A stretch of 64,000 bases of DNA from Paracoccus aestuarii (GCF_028553885.1 NZ_CP067169.1:1569501-1633500); one strand, 5' to 3'. Positions 1 through 7,965 are shown, numbered from the stretch's first letter. Numbers and translations: made by a program. The notes: generated from the letters alone by a model not told the origin.

Positions 1-851
1 GGAAGAAGGCCGAGGATGTCTGGGACATGCTGCAATTCGCGTTGCGGCTTGGCGAGCATCCCCAGCAGGTCGTGACCACCACGCCGCGCAATGTGGGGGT
101 GCTGAAGCGCATTCTGGGCAATGCCAGCACGGTCGTCACCCATGCGCCGACGGATGCGAACCGTGCCTATCTGGCCGAGAGCTTTCTGGCCGAGGTCGAG
201 GCGCGCTATGGCGGGACGCGCTTGGGTCGGCAGGAGCTGGACGGTGTGCTGCTGGACGATGTCGAGGGGGCGCTGTGGACCACCGCCATGATCGAGGGGG
301 CGCGCATCGCGAAGGCCCCCGCGATGGACCGGGTGGTGGTCGCGGTGGACCCTTCGGTCACAGGGGGCAAGGGCAGCGACGAATGCGGCATCATCGTCGC
401 GGGGGTTTGCTGTTCGGGCGAGCCTGCGGATTGGCGCGCCTATGTGCTGGAGGATGCCAGCGTGCGGGGCGGGCCGACCGATTGGGCCCGCGCCGCCATC
501 GCCGCCATGGATCGTCACGGGGCCGAGAAGCTGGTGGCCGAGGTGAACCAGGGCGGTGATCTGGTCGAGAGCGTGGTGCGCCAGATCGACCCCTTGGTGC
601 CCTTCAAGGCGCTCAGGGCGTCGCGGGGCAAGGGGCTGCGGGCGGAGCCTGTCGCCGCGCTCTATGAGCAGGGGCGGGTCCGGCATCTGCGGGGCCTGGG
701 CGCGCTGGAGGATCAGATGTGCCAGATGACGGTGCGTGGCTTCGAGGGGCGGGGCAGTCCCGACCGGCTGGATGCCTTGGTCTGGGCGGTCCATGAATTG
801 ATGATCGAGCCTGCCGCCGGGTGGCGGCGGCCCCGGATGCGGGTGCTGTAA
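1..851 (+). CDS. GTA large terminase subunit (g2), 3' part
   Basis: This is the C-terminal part of a phage-type large terminase, the motor that packages host DNA into GTA heads. The reading frame is open to the window edge (codons start at position 3), so the N-terminal ATPase domain lies upstream and the ATG at 27 is internal. What remains is the RNase H-like nuclease domain: motif I is AVDPSVTGGKGSDECG, motif II is AEVNQGGD and motif III is DRLDALVWA, supplying the acidic metal ligands. The following genes (portal, protease, HK97 capsid, tail) in canonical order identify it as the RcGTA g2 homologue rather than a random prophage. A hairpin with a T-run follows 28 bp after the stop. Confidence 0.93.
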   Translation, partial: KKAEDVWDMLQFALRLGEHPQQVVTTTPRNVGVLKRILGNASTVVTHAPTDANRAYLAESFLAEVEARYGGTRLGRQELDGVLLDDVEGALWTTAMIEGARIAKAPAMDRVVVAVDPSVTGGKGSDECGIIVAGVCCSGEPADWRAYVLEDASVRGGPTDWARAAIAAMDRHGAEKLVAEVNQGGDLVESVVRQIDPLVPFKALRASRGKGLRAEPVAALYEQGRVRHLRGLGALEDQMCQMTVRGFEGRGSPDRLDALVWAVHELMIEPAAGWRRPRMRVL

Positions 852-878
852 CCCCCCGGAGATTTCGGAACAGTTGAA

Positions 879-906
879 GGGTCGTCCCGATGGGGCGGCC
901 CTTTTT
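879..906 (+). terminator. Intrinsic terminator-like hairpin between GTA g2 and g3
   Basis: GGGTCGTCCC (879-888) pairs with GGGGCGGCCC (892-901) over 10 bp, two of them G-U, with a 3-nt GAT loop, and is followed directly by TTTTT (902-906). This is textbook intrinsic terminator geometry placed inside an operon normally considered one transcription unit. It could attenuate transcription between terminase and portal, or mark the end of one transcript. Confidence 0.7.
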
Positions 907-930
907 CATGCCCGCATGAAGGAGACGAGG

Positions 931-2115
931 ATGGCGTTTCGACTATTTTCACGGCAGGCCGCGTCCGGCGCCGTGCCGGAGAGAAAGGCCAGCGCCACGG
1001 GGCGTGTGGTCGCCTTTGCCAGCGGATCGGGGCGTCCGGTCTGGACCGCCCGCGACACGGGCAGCCTGACGCGGGGGGGCTTTGTCGGCAACCCGATCGG
1101 GTTTCGCAGCGTCAAGCTGATCGCCGAGGCGGCGGCGGCGGTGCCCTTGGTCTGCGGCGACCGCGAGCGGCGCTATGAGCTGCATCCGGTGCTGGACCTG
1201 CTGCGGCGGCCCAATCCGGGGCAGGGGCGGGCCGAGCTGTTCGAGGCGCTGTTCGGGCAGATCCTGCTGTCGGGGAACGGATACCTTGAGGCGGTGGGGC
1301 TGGACGCATCGGGCCTGCCGGAGGAGCTGCACGTGCTGCGGTCCGACCGGATGAGCGTGGTGCCCGGCGCGGATGGCTGGCCGGTGGGCTATGAATATGC
1401 CGTGGGGGGGCGCAAGCACCGCTTCGACATGACGGGCAGTCCTGATCCGATCTGTCACATCAAGGCCTTTCACCCGCAGGACGACCATTACGGATTGTCG
1501 CCGATGCAGGCGGCCGCGGTGGCGCTGGATGTCCATAACAGCGCCAGCGCCTGGTCCAAGGCGCTCTTGGACAATGCGGCGCGGCCCTCGGGGGCGATCA
1601 TCTACAAGGGGGTGGACGGGCATGGCTCGCTGAGCCCCGAGCAGTATGACCGCCTGGTGGGCGAGATCGAGATGAACCATCAGGGCGCGCGCAATGCGGG
1701 GCGTCCGATGCTGCTGGAAGGGGGCCTGGACTGGCGGCCCATGGGGTTCAGCCCGTCCGACATGGAGTTCCACGAGACCAAGCTGTCGGCGGCGCGCGAG
1801 ATCGCGTTGGCCTTCGGGGTTCCGCCCATGCTGCTGGGGATCCCCGGGGATGCGACCTATGCAAATTATGCCGAGGCGCATCGGGCCTTCTATCGCCTGA
1901 CGGTGCTGCCCTTGGTGACGCGGGTGGCGGCATCGGTCGCGTGGTGGATGTCCGAGCATCTGGGCGCGGAGGTCGAGCTGCGGCCCGACCCCGATCAGGT
2001 GCCCGCCCTGGCCGAGGAGCGCAACCAGCAATGGGCCCGCGTCGCGGCGGCGTCCTTTCTGACCGATGCCGAGAAGCGCAGCCTTTTGGGCCTGCCGCCT
2101 CTGGACGAGGCATGA
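931..2115 (+). CDS. GTA portal protein (g3), HK97/phage portal family
   Basis: This 394-residue protein is the dodecameric ring at the head vertex through which DNA enters and leaves. It matches the lambda/HK97 portal family, with conserved stretches such as GFRSVKLIAEAAA, the LHPVLDLLRRPNPGQ segment, and the C-terminal KLSAAREIALAFGVPPMLLGIPGD region that precedes the stem helix. The ATG at 931 is preferred over an in-frame ATG at 874 because AAGGAGACGAGG sits just before it and 874 lies inside the preceding hairpin region. It is followed after 4 bp by g3.5. Confidence 0.93.
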   Translation: MAFRLFSRQAASGAVPERKASATGRVVAFASGSGRPVWTARDTGSLTRGGFVGNPIGFRSVKLIAEAAAAVPLVCGDRERRYELHPVLDLLRRPNPGQGRAELFEALFGQILLSGNGYLEAVGLDASGLPEELHVLRSDRMSVVPGADGWPVGYEYAVGGRKHRFDMTGSPDPICHIKAFHPQDDHYGLSPMQAAAVALDVHNSASAWSKALLDNAARPSGAIIYKGVDGHGSLSPEQYDRLVGEIEMNHQGARNAGRPMLLEGGLDWRPMGFSPSDMEFHETKLSAAREIALAFGVPPMLLGIPGDATYANYAEAHRAFYRLTVLPLVTRVAASVAWWMSEHLGAEVELRPDPDQVPALAEERNQQWARVAAASFLTDAEKRSLLGLPPLDEA

Positions 2116-2119
2116 GGCG

Positions 2120-2350
2120 ATGGAAGGGTCGCGTTTCGTCAAGGACGGGCTGTGGCACGACCAGCGCATCGACGCGCAGGAGCGGATCATGGCCCTGCAG
2201 TTCGGTCAGGTCGAGAAGCGGCTGGAACGCATCGAGGCGATGATCGAGGGGCTGGAGCGGCGGCTGTGGATGACGGTCTATGGCGTGGTCGCCGTGATCC
2301 TGACCCAGGCCGTCCAGGGAATTCTGGAATATGCGCCGAAAGGAGGCTGA
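2120..2350 (+). CDS. GTA g3.5-like head formation protein
   Basis: This 76-residue protein lies between portal and protease, the position of g3.5 in RcGTA. The N-terminal half is charged and helical and could form a short coiled coil (FGQVEKRLERIEAMIEGLERR). The C-terminal half is a hydrophobic helix (MTVYGVVAVILTQAVQGI) that could insert in a membrane. In NCBI-style naming this is the GTA head formation protein, RCAP_rcc01685 family. The assignment rests mainly on position and architecture. The start at 2120 falls just after the portal stop; a longer frame back to 2066 overlaps the portal gene and looks spurious. Confidence 0.7.
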   Translation: MEGSRFVKDGLWHDQRIDAQERIMALQFGQVEKRLERIEAMIEGLERRLWMTVYGVVAVILTQAVQGILEYAPKGG

Positions 2351-2353
2351 GGG

Positions 2354-2884
2354 ATGGTTCCGGGGCTTGAGGTGAAATTCGCGGGCGGTGCGCCCGTGCT
2401 GTCCGACGGGCAGGTGATCGAGGGCTATGCCAGCCTGTTCGGCCGGACCGATCAGGGCGGGGATGCGGTCCAGCGGGGCGCCTTTGCCGCCTCGCTGGCG
2501 CGGCTGGCGGCCAAGGGGGACAAGGTGCGGATGCTGTGGCAGCACGATCCGACCCGCCCCATCGGCGTCTGGGACGAGATCCGCGAGGATGAGAAGGGCC
2601 TGTGGGTCAAGGGCCGGCTGCTGCCCGAGGTAGCGCAGGCCCGCGAGGCCGCGGCCCTGATCCAGGCGGGGGCGATCGACGGGCTGTCGATCGGCTATCG
2701 CACGATCCGGGCGGAGCGCGACCAGAAGGGGCGCCGCGCCTTGGCCGAGGTCGAGCTGTGGGAGGTGTCGCTGGTGACCTTCCCGATGCTGCCCGAGGCC
2801 AAGGTGGGCCGCAAGGAGGCCGACGATCTGCGCGAGGTGGCGGCGTTCTTTGCCGAGGCCACCGCCGCGTTGCGCGGCGCATAG
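2354..2884 (+). CDS. GTA prohead protease (g4), HK97 family
   Basis: This 176-residue serine protease of the HK97 prohead (U35) family matures the capsid by trimming the scaffolding part of the major capsid protein. Visible family features are the start (EGYASLFGRTDQGGDAVQRG), the catalytic His region MLWQHDPTRPIGVWDEIRED, and the Ser segment IDGLSIGYRT followed by LWEVSLVTFPMLPEA. An AAAGGAGGC ribosome binding site precedes the ATG at 2354. The capsid gene follows after a 110-bp spacer holding a perfect 16-bp palindrome at 2933-2948. Confidence 0.92.
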   Translation: MVPGLEVKFAGGAPVLSDGQVIEGYASLFGRTDQGGDAVQRGAFAASLARLAAKGDKVRMLWQHDPTRPIGVWDEIREDEKGLWVKGRLLPEVAQAREAAALIQAGAIDGLSIGYRTIRAERDQKGRRALAEVELWEVSLVTFPMLPEAKVGRKEADDLREVAAFFAEATAALRGA

Positions 2885-2932
2885 AGGTTTTCCCCGGATC
2901 GGCGCCAAGCCGGTCCGGGACACGGGTTCGGC

Positions 2933-2948
2933 GCCGCCCGCGGGCGGC
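2933..2948. repeat. 16-bp perfect palindrome upstream of capsid gene
   Basis: GCCGCCCGCGGGCGGC is fully self-complementary and lies 46 bp before the capsid ATG, in the longest gap of this operon segment apart from 4159-4348. It has no T-run, so it is not a classical terminator. It could be an RNA processing or stabilising hairpin for the capsid message, or simply GC-biased sequence. Confidence 0.4.
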
Positions 2949-2994
2949 CCGGAAACAGGGGCGCGGCCCCGATCACCCTGACGAGGAGAAGACG

Positions 2995-4158
2995 ATGACC
3001 GAGGTGAAGGCCGCTGGCGGCGGCGACATGTCCGCCGAACTGAAGGGGGCCATGATGGGGTTCGTGAATGAACTCAGGGGCTTCCGCGAAGACATCCAGA
3101 CCAAGCTCAAAGCACAGGAAGAGCGTATGACCATGATCGACCGCAAGACCGCCCTGCGGGGCCGCGCCCCCCTTTCCGCCACGGCCGAGGTCGAGGTGCC
3201 CCATCAGAAGGCCTTCGGGGCCTATCTGCGCAGCGGCGACGATGACGGGCTGCGCGGCCTGGTCATCGAGGAGAAGGCGCTGAGCGTCGTCAGCGACGGC
3301 GGCTTTCTGGCCGCGCCCAAGGTCGCCGAGACGGTGCAGAACGTGCTGAACGCCACGACCTCGCTGCGGGGCGTCGCCAATGTCGTGACCATCGAGGGCA
3401 GCGTCTACGAGGTCCTGGTCGAGCGCGGCGATACCGGCGCGGGCTGGGCGACCGAGGCCACCACGGTCGAGACCGCCAATTCGCAGCTGGACCGCATCGC
3501 CATCCCCGTCCACGAGCTGTCGGCCATGCCCAAGGCCAGCCAGCGCCTGCTGGACGACGCGGCCTTCGACGTCGAGGGCTGGCTGGCCGAGCGCATCGCC
3601 GACAAGTTCGCGCGATCGGAGGCCTTTGCCTTCATCCGCGGCGACGGCGTGGACAAGCCGCGCGGCATCCTGTCCTATCCGACCGCGCCGGAGGCCACCG
3701 CGACCACCAGCCAGATCGGCTTCGTGGGCACGGGTGCGTCGGGGAACTTCCTGCAGACGGCGCCGATGGATGCGCTGATCGACCTGATCTATGCGCTGGG
3801 TGCGGGCTATCGTGCCAATGCGGCCTTCCTGATGAATTCGAAGACCGCAGCCCGCGTGCGCAAGATGAAGGATGGCGACGGCCGCTTCCTGTGGAGCGAT
3901 CCGCTGACCGTGGGTCAGATGCCCCAACTGCTGGGCTATCCGGTCATCATCAGCGAGGACATGCCCGATGTCGCTGCCGGCGCCTTTGCGGTGGCCTTCG
4001 GCGATTTCCGTGCAGCCTATACCATCGTCGAGCGGCCCGACCTGCGAGTGCTGCGCGACCCGTTCAGCGCCAAGCCACATGTGCTGTTCTATGCCACCAA
4101 GCGTGTCGGCGGCGGGGTCACTGACTTCCGTGCCGTCAAGCTGCTGCGCTTCACCTGA
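2995..4158 (+). CDS. GTA major capsid protein (g5), HK97 fold
   Basis: This 387-residue HK97-type major capsid protein forms the GTA head shell. Residues about 1-110 form the charged, coiled-coil-like delta domain (KGAMMGFVNELRGFREDIQT onward) that the g4 protease would remove. The core follows, with SDGGFLAAPKVAETVQNVLN, SQRLLDDAAFDVEGWLAERI, and RGDGVDKPRGILSYP. The C-terminus has LLGYPVIISEDMP and the conserved region GDFRAAYTIVERPDLRVLRD. The ATG at 2995 follows a GAGGAGAAG ribosome binding site; the same frame is open far upstream in a shadow of g4. A hairpin with a T-run lies downstream, which would favour high capsid stoichiometry. Confidence 0.95.
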   Translation: MTEVKAAGGGDMSAELKGAMMGFVNELRGFREDIQTKLKAQEERMTMIDRKTALRGRAPLSATAEVEVPHQKAFGAYLRSGDDDGLRGLVIEEKALSVVSDGGFLAAPKVAETVQNVLNATTSLRGVANVVTIEGSVYEVLVERGDTGAGWATEATTVETANSQLDRIAIPVHELSAMPKASQRLLDDAAFDVEGWLAERIADKFARSEAFAFIRGDGVDKPRGILSYPTAPEATATTSQIGFVGTGASGNFLQTAPMDALIDLIYALGAGYRANAAFLMNSKTAARVRKMKDGDGRFLWSDPLTVGQMPQLLGYPVIISEDMPDVAAGAFAVAFGDFRAAYTIVERPDLRVLRDPFSAKPHVLFYATKRVGGGVTDFRAVKLLRFT

Positions 4159-4182
4159 TCCCTCCAGGGATCGGGTGAGGGA

Positions 4183-4266
4183 GGGGACGCGTCAGGAACG
4201 CCGGTCATTCCGGTTAAGCATCTGTCCGCGCGCGCTGATGGCCGGTGCGCCACGCGTCCCCTTTTT
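4183..4266 (+). terminator. Large stem-loop with T-run after GTA capsid gene
   Basis: GGGGACGCGT (4183-4192) is the perfect reverse complement of ACGCGTCCCC (4252-4261), which is followed by TTTTT (4262-4266). The 59-nt loop contains further short inverted segments. Downstream, GGTCGGGG and CCCCGACC (4292-4308, 1-nt centre) form another strong hairpin. The layout suggests a partial terminator or structured RNA between the capsid and connector genes. Confidence 0.5.
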
Positions 4267-4348
4267 CCCTGCGCGATGACGGCGGGGCCCCGGTCGGGGG
4301 CCCCGACCCTGGTGGAACATGCGGACGGCAGGACGGGAGGTTCGCAAC

Positions 4349-4963
4349 ATGATGCTGATAGAGGAAACGGCGCCCGCGGCGGAGGCGCTGCCGGTGGCCG
4401 CCCTGCGCGCGCATTTGCGTCTGGCCCAAGGCTTCGACGGGCCCGACGACGCGGCCGAGACGGCCGCCCTGGCCGGGTTTCTGCGCGCTGCCATCGCCAC
4501 GATCGAGGGGCGGACGGGCAAGGTCCTGCTGACCAGGCGCTTTCGGATGCAGCTGGACGACTGGCGCGACCGGCTGGGGCAGGCGCTGCCTTTGGCGCCG
4601 GTCCATTCGGTCGACCGGATCGAGATCGACGACGGGGCCGGGACGGTGACCGTCCTGCCGCCCGAGACATGGCGGATGGTGCCGGATGCGCAGCGCCCGG
4701 TGATCCTGCCCGCCGGGGTGGTGCTGCCCCATGTGCCGCGCCGCGGGATGGTCACGGTGACCTTCACGGCGGGATTCGGCGCCAGCTGGGACCAGGTGCC
4801 CGCGGATCTGGCGCAGGCGGTGCTGCTGTTGGCGGCACGCTATTACGACGACCGCAGCCAGGACGGGCGGGGGCATGCGCTGCCCTTCGGGGTCAGTGCG
4901 CTGATCGAGCGGTGGCGCGCGGTGCGCACCCTGGCCGGGCGCGGCAGCCGGGAGTGGCGCTGA
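4349..4963 (+). CDS. GTA head-tail adaptor (g6)
   Basis: This 204-residue protein belongs to the gp6-like head-tail connector family (phiE125 gp8/HK97 gp6 type), the adaptor ring that sits under the portal. Typical features are the N-terminal LPVAALRAHLRLAQG helix, a gp6-like IEGRTGKVLLTRRFRMQLDDW segment, and the C-terminal LAQAVLLLAARYYDDRSQ helix. The ATG at 4349 has GGGAGG eight bases upstream. The stop overlaps the next start (TGATG). Confidence 0.88.
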   Translation: MMLIEETAPAAEALPVAALRAHLRLAQGFDGPDDAAETAALAGFLRAAIATIEGRTGKVLLTRRFRMQLDDWRDRLGQALPLAPVHSVDRIEIDDGAGTVTVLPPETWRMVPDAQRPVILPAGVVLPHVPRRGMVTVTFTAGFGASWDQVPADLAQAVLLLAARYYDDRSQDGRGHALPFGVSALIERWRAVRTLAGRGSREWR

Positions 4964-5301
4964 TGGCCGCGTCCGGGATGAACGTCCGGCTGGCGCTGGA
5001 GACATCGGACCGGCAGCCCGACGGAATGGGCGGCCACCGCCTGGTCTGGCGGCAGCTGGGCTGGATCTGGGCGCGGATGGATGCGCGGTCGGGGCGCGAG
5101 CAGGGCATGGGCGCGGGCATGGTCAGCGTCGTGCAATGGCGCATCACCACCCGCGGCGCCCCAGTGGGCGACCCGCGCCGTCCCCGACCCGGCCAGCGGC
5201 TGCGCCTTGGCCAGCGGCTGTTCCTGATCGAGGCGGTGGCCGAGGCGGATGCCCTTGGCCGCAGCCTGGACTGCTTTGCCCGCGAGGAGGATCTGACATG
5301 A
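4963..5301 (+). CDS. GTA head-tail stopper / head closure protein (g7)
   Basis: This 112-residue protein of the phage head closure family (SPP1 gp16-like) forms the stopper ring between adaptor and tail. It begins MNVRLALETSDRQPDGMGGH, shows the family's GxxxxW pattern (LGWIWARMDARSG), and continues with WRITTRG and a C-terminal beta-rich segment. The ATG at 4963 shares its A with the g6 stop, and its stop overlaps the g8 start, indicating translational coupling. It is assigned by position and fold-typical pattern. Confidence 0.8.
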   Translation: MAASGMNVRLALETSDRQPDGMGGHRLVWRQLGWIWARMDARSGREQGMGAGMVSVVQWRITTRGAPVGDPRRPRPGQRLRLGQRLFLIEAVAEADALGRSLDCFAREEDLT

Positions 5302-5717
5302 GCTATGGCGCCGGAGTGGCCCTGCAGGCGGCGGTCTATGAGCGGCTGCGCGCCGACGATGCCTTGGGCGGAATGGTGGGCGACGCGATCTTCGACGCGA
5401 TGCCCGCATCCGCCCCGAGCGGGATCTTCGTGTCCCTGGGCCCGGAGGAGGTGCGCGACGCATCGGACGCGACGGGCCGCGGGTCGCGGCATGAATTCGT
5501 GATCTCGGTCATGGCAGGCAGCGACGGCGCGGCGGGCTTCGGCGCGCTGAAGGCCGCCGCTGTCGCCGTGGCGGATGCCCTGGATCAGGGCGGCATGGCG
5601 CTGTCGCGCGGCCGTCTGGCGGGGCTGTGGTTTCTGCGCGCCACCGCGCGGCGGATCAAGAACGGTGCGGCGCGGCAGGTCGATCTGACCTTTCGCGCGC
5701 GCATCGACCTGGATTGA
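5298..5717 (+). CDS. GTA tail terminator (g8), DUF3168
   Basis: This 139-residue DUF3168 protein forms the tail terminator ring that caps the tail tube and joins it to the head. It shows the family start (ALQAAVYERLRADDALGGMVGDAIFD), then IFVSLGPEEV, a central FVISVMAGSDG strand, and the C-terminal RQVDLTFRARI strand. It starts in an ATGA overlap with g7. A 12-bp gap with AGGAGACGGG separates it from the tail tube gene. Confidence 0.87.
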   Translation: MSYGAGVALQAAVYERLRADDALGGMVGDAIFDAMPASAPSGIFVSLGPEEVRDASDATGRGSRHEFVISVMAGSDGAAGFGALKAAAVAVADALDQGGMALSRGRLAGLWFLRATARRIKNGAARQVDLTFRARIDLD

Positions 5718-5729
5718 GGAGACGGGATT

Positions 5730-6143
5730 ATGGCAGTGCAAAGCGGACGCGATCTGCTGATCAAGATGGACATGACCGGCAATGGGTCGTTCGAGACCGT
5801 GGCGGGCCTGCGCGCGACGCGCCTGTCCTTCAACGCCGACACGGTCGATGTCACCAGCCTGGAGAGCGAGGGCGGCTGGCGCGAGCTGCTGGCCGGGGCG
5901 GGCGTGCGGACCGCCTCGATCGCCGGGTCGGGGGTGTTTCGCGACATGGCCACGGATGGGCGGGCGCGCCAGATCTTCTTTGACGGCGAGATCCCGCGGT
6001 TCCAAGTGATCATCCCCGATTTCGGGCGCGTCGAGGGGCCGTTCCAGATTACCGGCCTGGAATATGCGGGCACCCATGACGGCGAGGCGACCTATGAGAT
6101 GTCGCTGGCCTCGGCCGGGGCGCTCAGCTTCGTGGCGCTGTGA
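5730..6143 (+). CDS. GTA major tail protein (g9), TP901-1 family
   Basis: This 137-residue tail tube protein of the TP901-1 major tail protein family forms the stacked rings of the tail tube. It has the family start AVQSGRDLLIKMDMTGNG, FETVAGLRATRLSFNADTVD, and the C-terminal EATYEMSLASAGALSF. A good AGGAGACGGG ribosome binding site precedes the ATG at 5730. Confidence 0.9.
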   Translation: MAVQSGRDLLIKMDMTGNGSFETVAGLRATRLSFNADTVDVTSLESEGGWRELLAGAGVRTASIAGSGVFRDMATDGRARQIFFDGEIPRFQVIIPDFGRVEGPFQITGLEYAGTHDGEATYEMSLASAGALSFVAL

Positions 6144-6457
6144 TGGCCAATCCGATGCGCGGCGAGGTCTGCGTGACGCTGGACGGCCGGCCCCATGTCG
6201 CGCGCCTGACCTTGGGCGCGCTGGCCGAGATGGAGGCCGGCCTGGGCGAGGGCGGGCTGACCGCGCTGGTCGCCCGGATGGACGAGGGCCGGTTCTCGGG
6301 CGCCGATATCCTGGCGGTCCTGGTCGCGGGTCTTCGTGGCGGCGGGTGGGACGGGCGGGCAGATGACCTGCTGTCCGTCCAGGTCGAGGGCGGCCCGCTG
6401 GAGGCCGCCCGCATCGCCGCGCGCCTGCTGGCCTTGGCCTTCAGGCCCTTGGCATGA
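6143..6457 (+). CDS. GTA g10 family protein (likely tail assembly chaperone)
   Basis: This 104-residue protein belongs to the GTA gp10 family (DUF3356-like). It starts MANPMRGEVCVTLDGRPHVA and contains RLTLGALAEMEAGLGEGGLTALV, typical of proteins encoded between tail tube and tape measure genes that chaperone tape measure assembly. The ATG at 6143 overlaps the g9 stop in TGATG; a GTG at 6140 in the same frame is less likely. It overlaps the next gene by ATGA. Confidence 0.82.
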   Translation: MANPMRGEVCVTLDGRPHVARLTLGALAEMEAGLGEGGLTALVARMDEGRFSGADILAVLVAGLRGGGWDGRADDLLSVQVEGGPLEAARIAARLLALAFRPLA

Positions 6458-6696
6458 CGCCGGGGGGTCTGGACTGGCCGGGGCTGATGCGCGCCGGGAT
6501 GCAGGCGCTGCGCCTGCATCCCGACCGGTTCTGGTCCCTGACCCCGGCCGAGCTGGCGTTGATGGCCGGGCTGGGCCAGGTCGCGCCGCGAATGAATGCC
6601 GAACGGCTGGCCGCGCTGGCGGCCCGCTATCCCGATGCGCCGGTCCCGGCGCTGCGACCCGATGACGAGGGAGAGAACGAGCATGTCGATGAGTAG
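6454..6696 (+). CDS. GTA g10.1 protein, rcc01693/DUF2376-type tail assembly chaperone
   Basis: This 80-residue protein contains LRLHPDRFWSLTPAELALMAG, the hallmark of the small phage tail assembly chaperone placed between g10 and the tape measure in RcGTA-like clusters. It starts in an ATGA overlap with g10 and ends inside the start of the tape measure gene (6683), so g10, g10.1 and g11 look translationally coupled. Confidence 0.82.
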   Translation: MTPGGLDWPGLMRAGMQALRLHPDRFWSLTPAELALMAGLGQVAPRMNAERLAALAARYPDAPVPALRPDDEGENEHVDE

Positions 6697-7318
6697 CGGG
6701 GCGGGGTCCATGCTGGACCGCTTGGACGAGGATCTGGGCCAGAGCGCCCGGATCGCAGGCGAGTTCCAGGCCGAGCTGGGCCGGTTGCAGCAATCCATGG
6801 CCATGACCGGCCGCGAGGTCGGCACCCTGACCGCCGGGCTGGAGCGGGGCCTGGGGCGCGCGATCGACGGGCTGGTGCTGGACGGCGACAAGCTGTCGGA
6901 TGCGCTGCGTTCGGTGGGCAAGTCGCTGGCCGACACGGTCTATGGCATGGCCATGAAGCCGGTCGAGCGCGCCATGGCGGGGTCGATCATGGGCGGGCTG
7001 TTCGGGCAGGTCACCCCCTTTGCCAAGGGCGGCGCCTTTGCCGGCGGGCGCAGCATGGCGGGCGAGGTCGTTGGCGGGTCCACCGGTTTCGGCATGCGCG
7101 GCGGCCAGGGCCTGATGGGCGAGGCGGGCCCCGAGGCGATCATGCCGCTGCGCCGCGGCCCCGACGGCAAGCTGGGGGTGGCCGCCGCGGGCGGGGGCGG
7201 GGCGGTGAACGTCACCTTCAACATCCAGACCCCGGATGTGGCGGGCTTTCAGCGCAGCCAGGCGCAGATCGCCGCCCAGATGTCGCGCGTGCTGTCGCGT
7301 GGCGAACGAAACAGCTGA
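6683..7318 (+). CDS. GTA tape measure protein (g11)
   Basis: This 211-residue protein sets tail length and probably helps DNA delivery. It has an N-terminal helical region (MLDRLDEDLGQSARIAGEFQ), a central hydrophobic stretch (LADTVYGMAMKPVERAMAGS), and a glycine-rich C-terminal segment (MGEAGPEAIMPLRRGPDGKL) typical of lambdoid tape measures. The start at 6683, after GGGAGAGAACGAGC, is preferred to the in-frame 6596, which lies inside g10.1. It is much shorter than siphophage tape measures but in line with the short tail of GTA particles. Confidence 0.85.
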   Translation: MSMSSGAGSMLDRLDEDLGQSARIAGEFQAELGRLQQSMAMTGREVGTLTAGLERGLGRAIDGLVLDGDKLSDALRSVGKSLADTVYGMAMKPVERAMAGSIMGGLFGQVTPFAKGGAFAGGRSMAGEVVGGSTGFGMRGGQGLMGEAGPEAIMPLRRGPDGKLGVAAAGGGGAVNVTFNIQTPDVAGFQRSQAQIAAQMSRVLSRGERNS

Positions 7319-7332
7319 GAAAGGTGCCGAAC

Positions 7333-7965
7333 ATGGCCTTTCACGAGGTAAGATTTCCCACGAACCTGTCCTTCGGGGCGATCGGCGGCCCCGAGCGGCG
7401 CACCGAGATCGTCACCATGGCCAGCGGCTTCGAGGAGCGCAACACGCCCTGGACCCATGCGCGCCGCCGCTTCGACGCGGGCATGGGGCTGCGGTCGCTG
7501 GACGATCTGGCGGCGGTGATCGCCTTTTTCGAGGCGCGGTCGGGCCAGCTGCACGGGTTCCGCTGGAAGGACTGGTCGGATCACAAGAGCTGCCTGCCGT
7601 CCGCCGCGCCGGGATTCGAGGATCAGGTGATCGCGATTGGTGACGGTCGCACCCGCAGCTTTGCGCTGACCAAGGCCTATCGGTCGGGGGCCAGCACCTA
7701 TCACCGGCCTATCGCCAAGCCGGTGGTGGGTTCGGTCCGTGCGGGCATCGGCGGCGCGCAGGTCTTTCCCGAGATCAACTATGTCGTCGATCACCGCATA
7801 GGCCGCATCACCTTTCACGAGGCACCCGATACCGGGGCCGAGATCACCGCCGGATACGAGTTCGACGTGCCGGTGCGCTTCGACACGGATCGCATCGCGG
7901 TGTCGGTCTCGTCCTTTCAGGCGGGCCAGGTTCCCGACATTCCGGTGATCGAGGTGCGCGTATGA
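7333..7965 (+). CDS. GTA distal tail protein (g12), DUF2460/TIGR02217
   Basis: This 210-residue protein matches the DUF2460 family, which forms the distal tail ring below the tube. Typical segments are FHEVRFPTNLSFGAIGGPER, RRRFDAGMGLRSLDDLAAVI, FRWKDWSDHKSC, and a C-terminal YEFDVPVRFDTDRIAVSVSS. The ATG at 7333 has AAAGG eight bases upstream; an in-frame GTG at 7324 is possible but unnecessary. It overlaps g13 by ATGA. Confidence 0.9.
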   Translation: MAFHEVRFPTNLSFGAIGGPERRTEIVTMASGFEERNTPWTHARRRFDAGMGLRSLDDLAAVIAFFEARSGQLHGFRWKDWSDHKSCLPSAAPGFEDQVIAIGDGRTRSFALTKAYRSGASTYHRPIAKPVVGSVRAGIGGAQVFPEINYVVDHRIGRITFHEAPDTGAEITAGYEFDVPVRFDTDRIAVSVSSFQAGQVPDIPVIEVRV

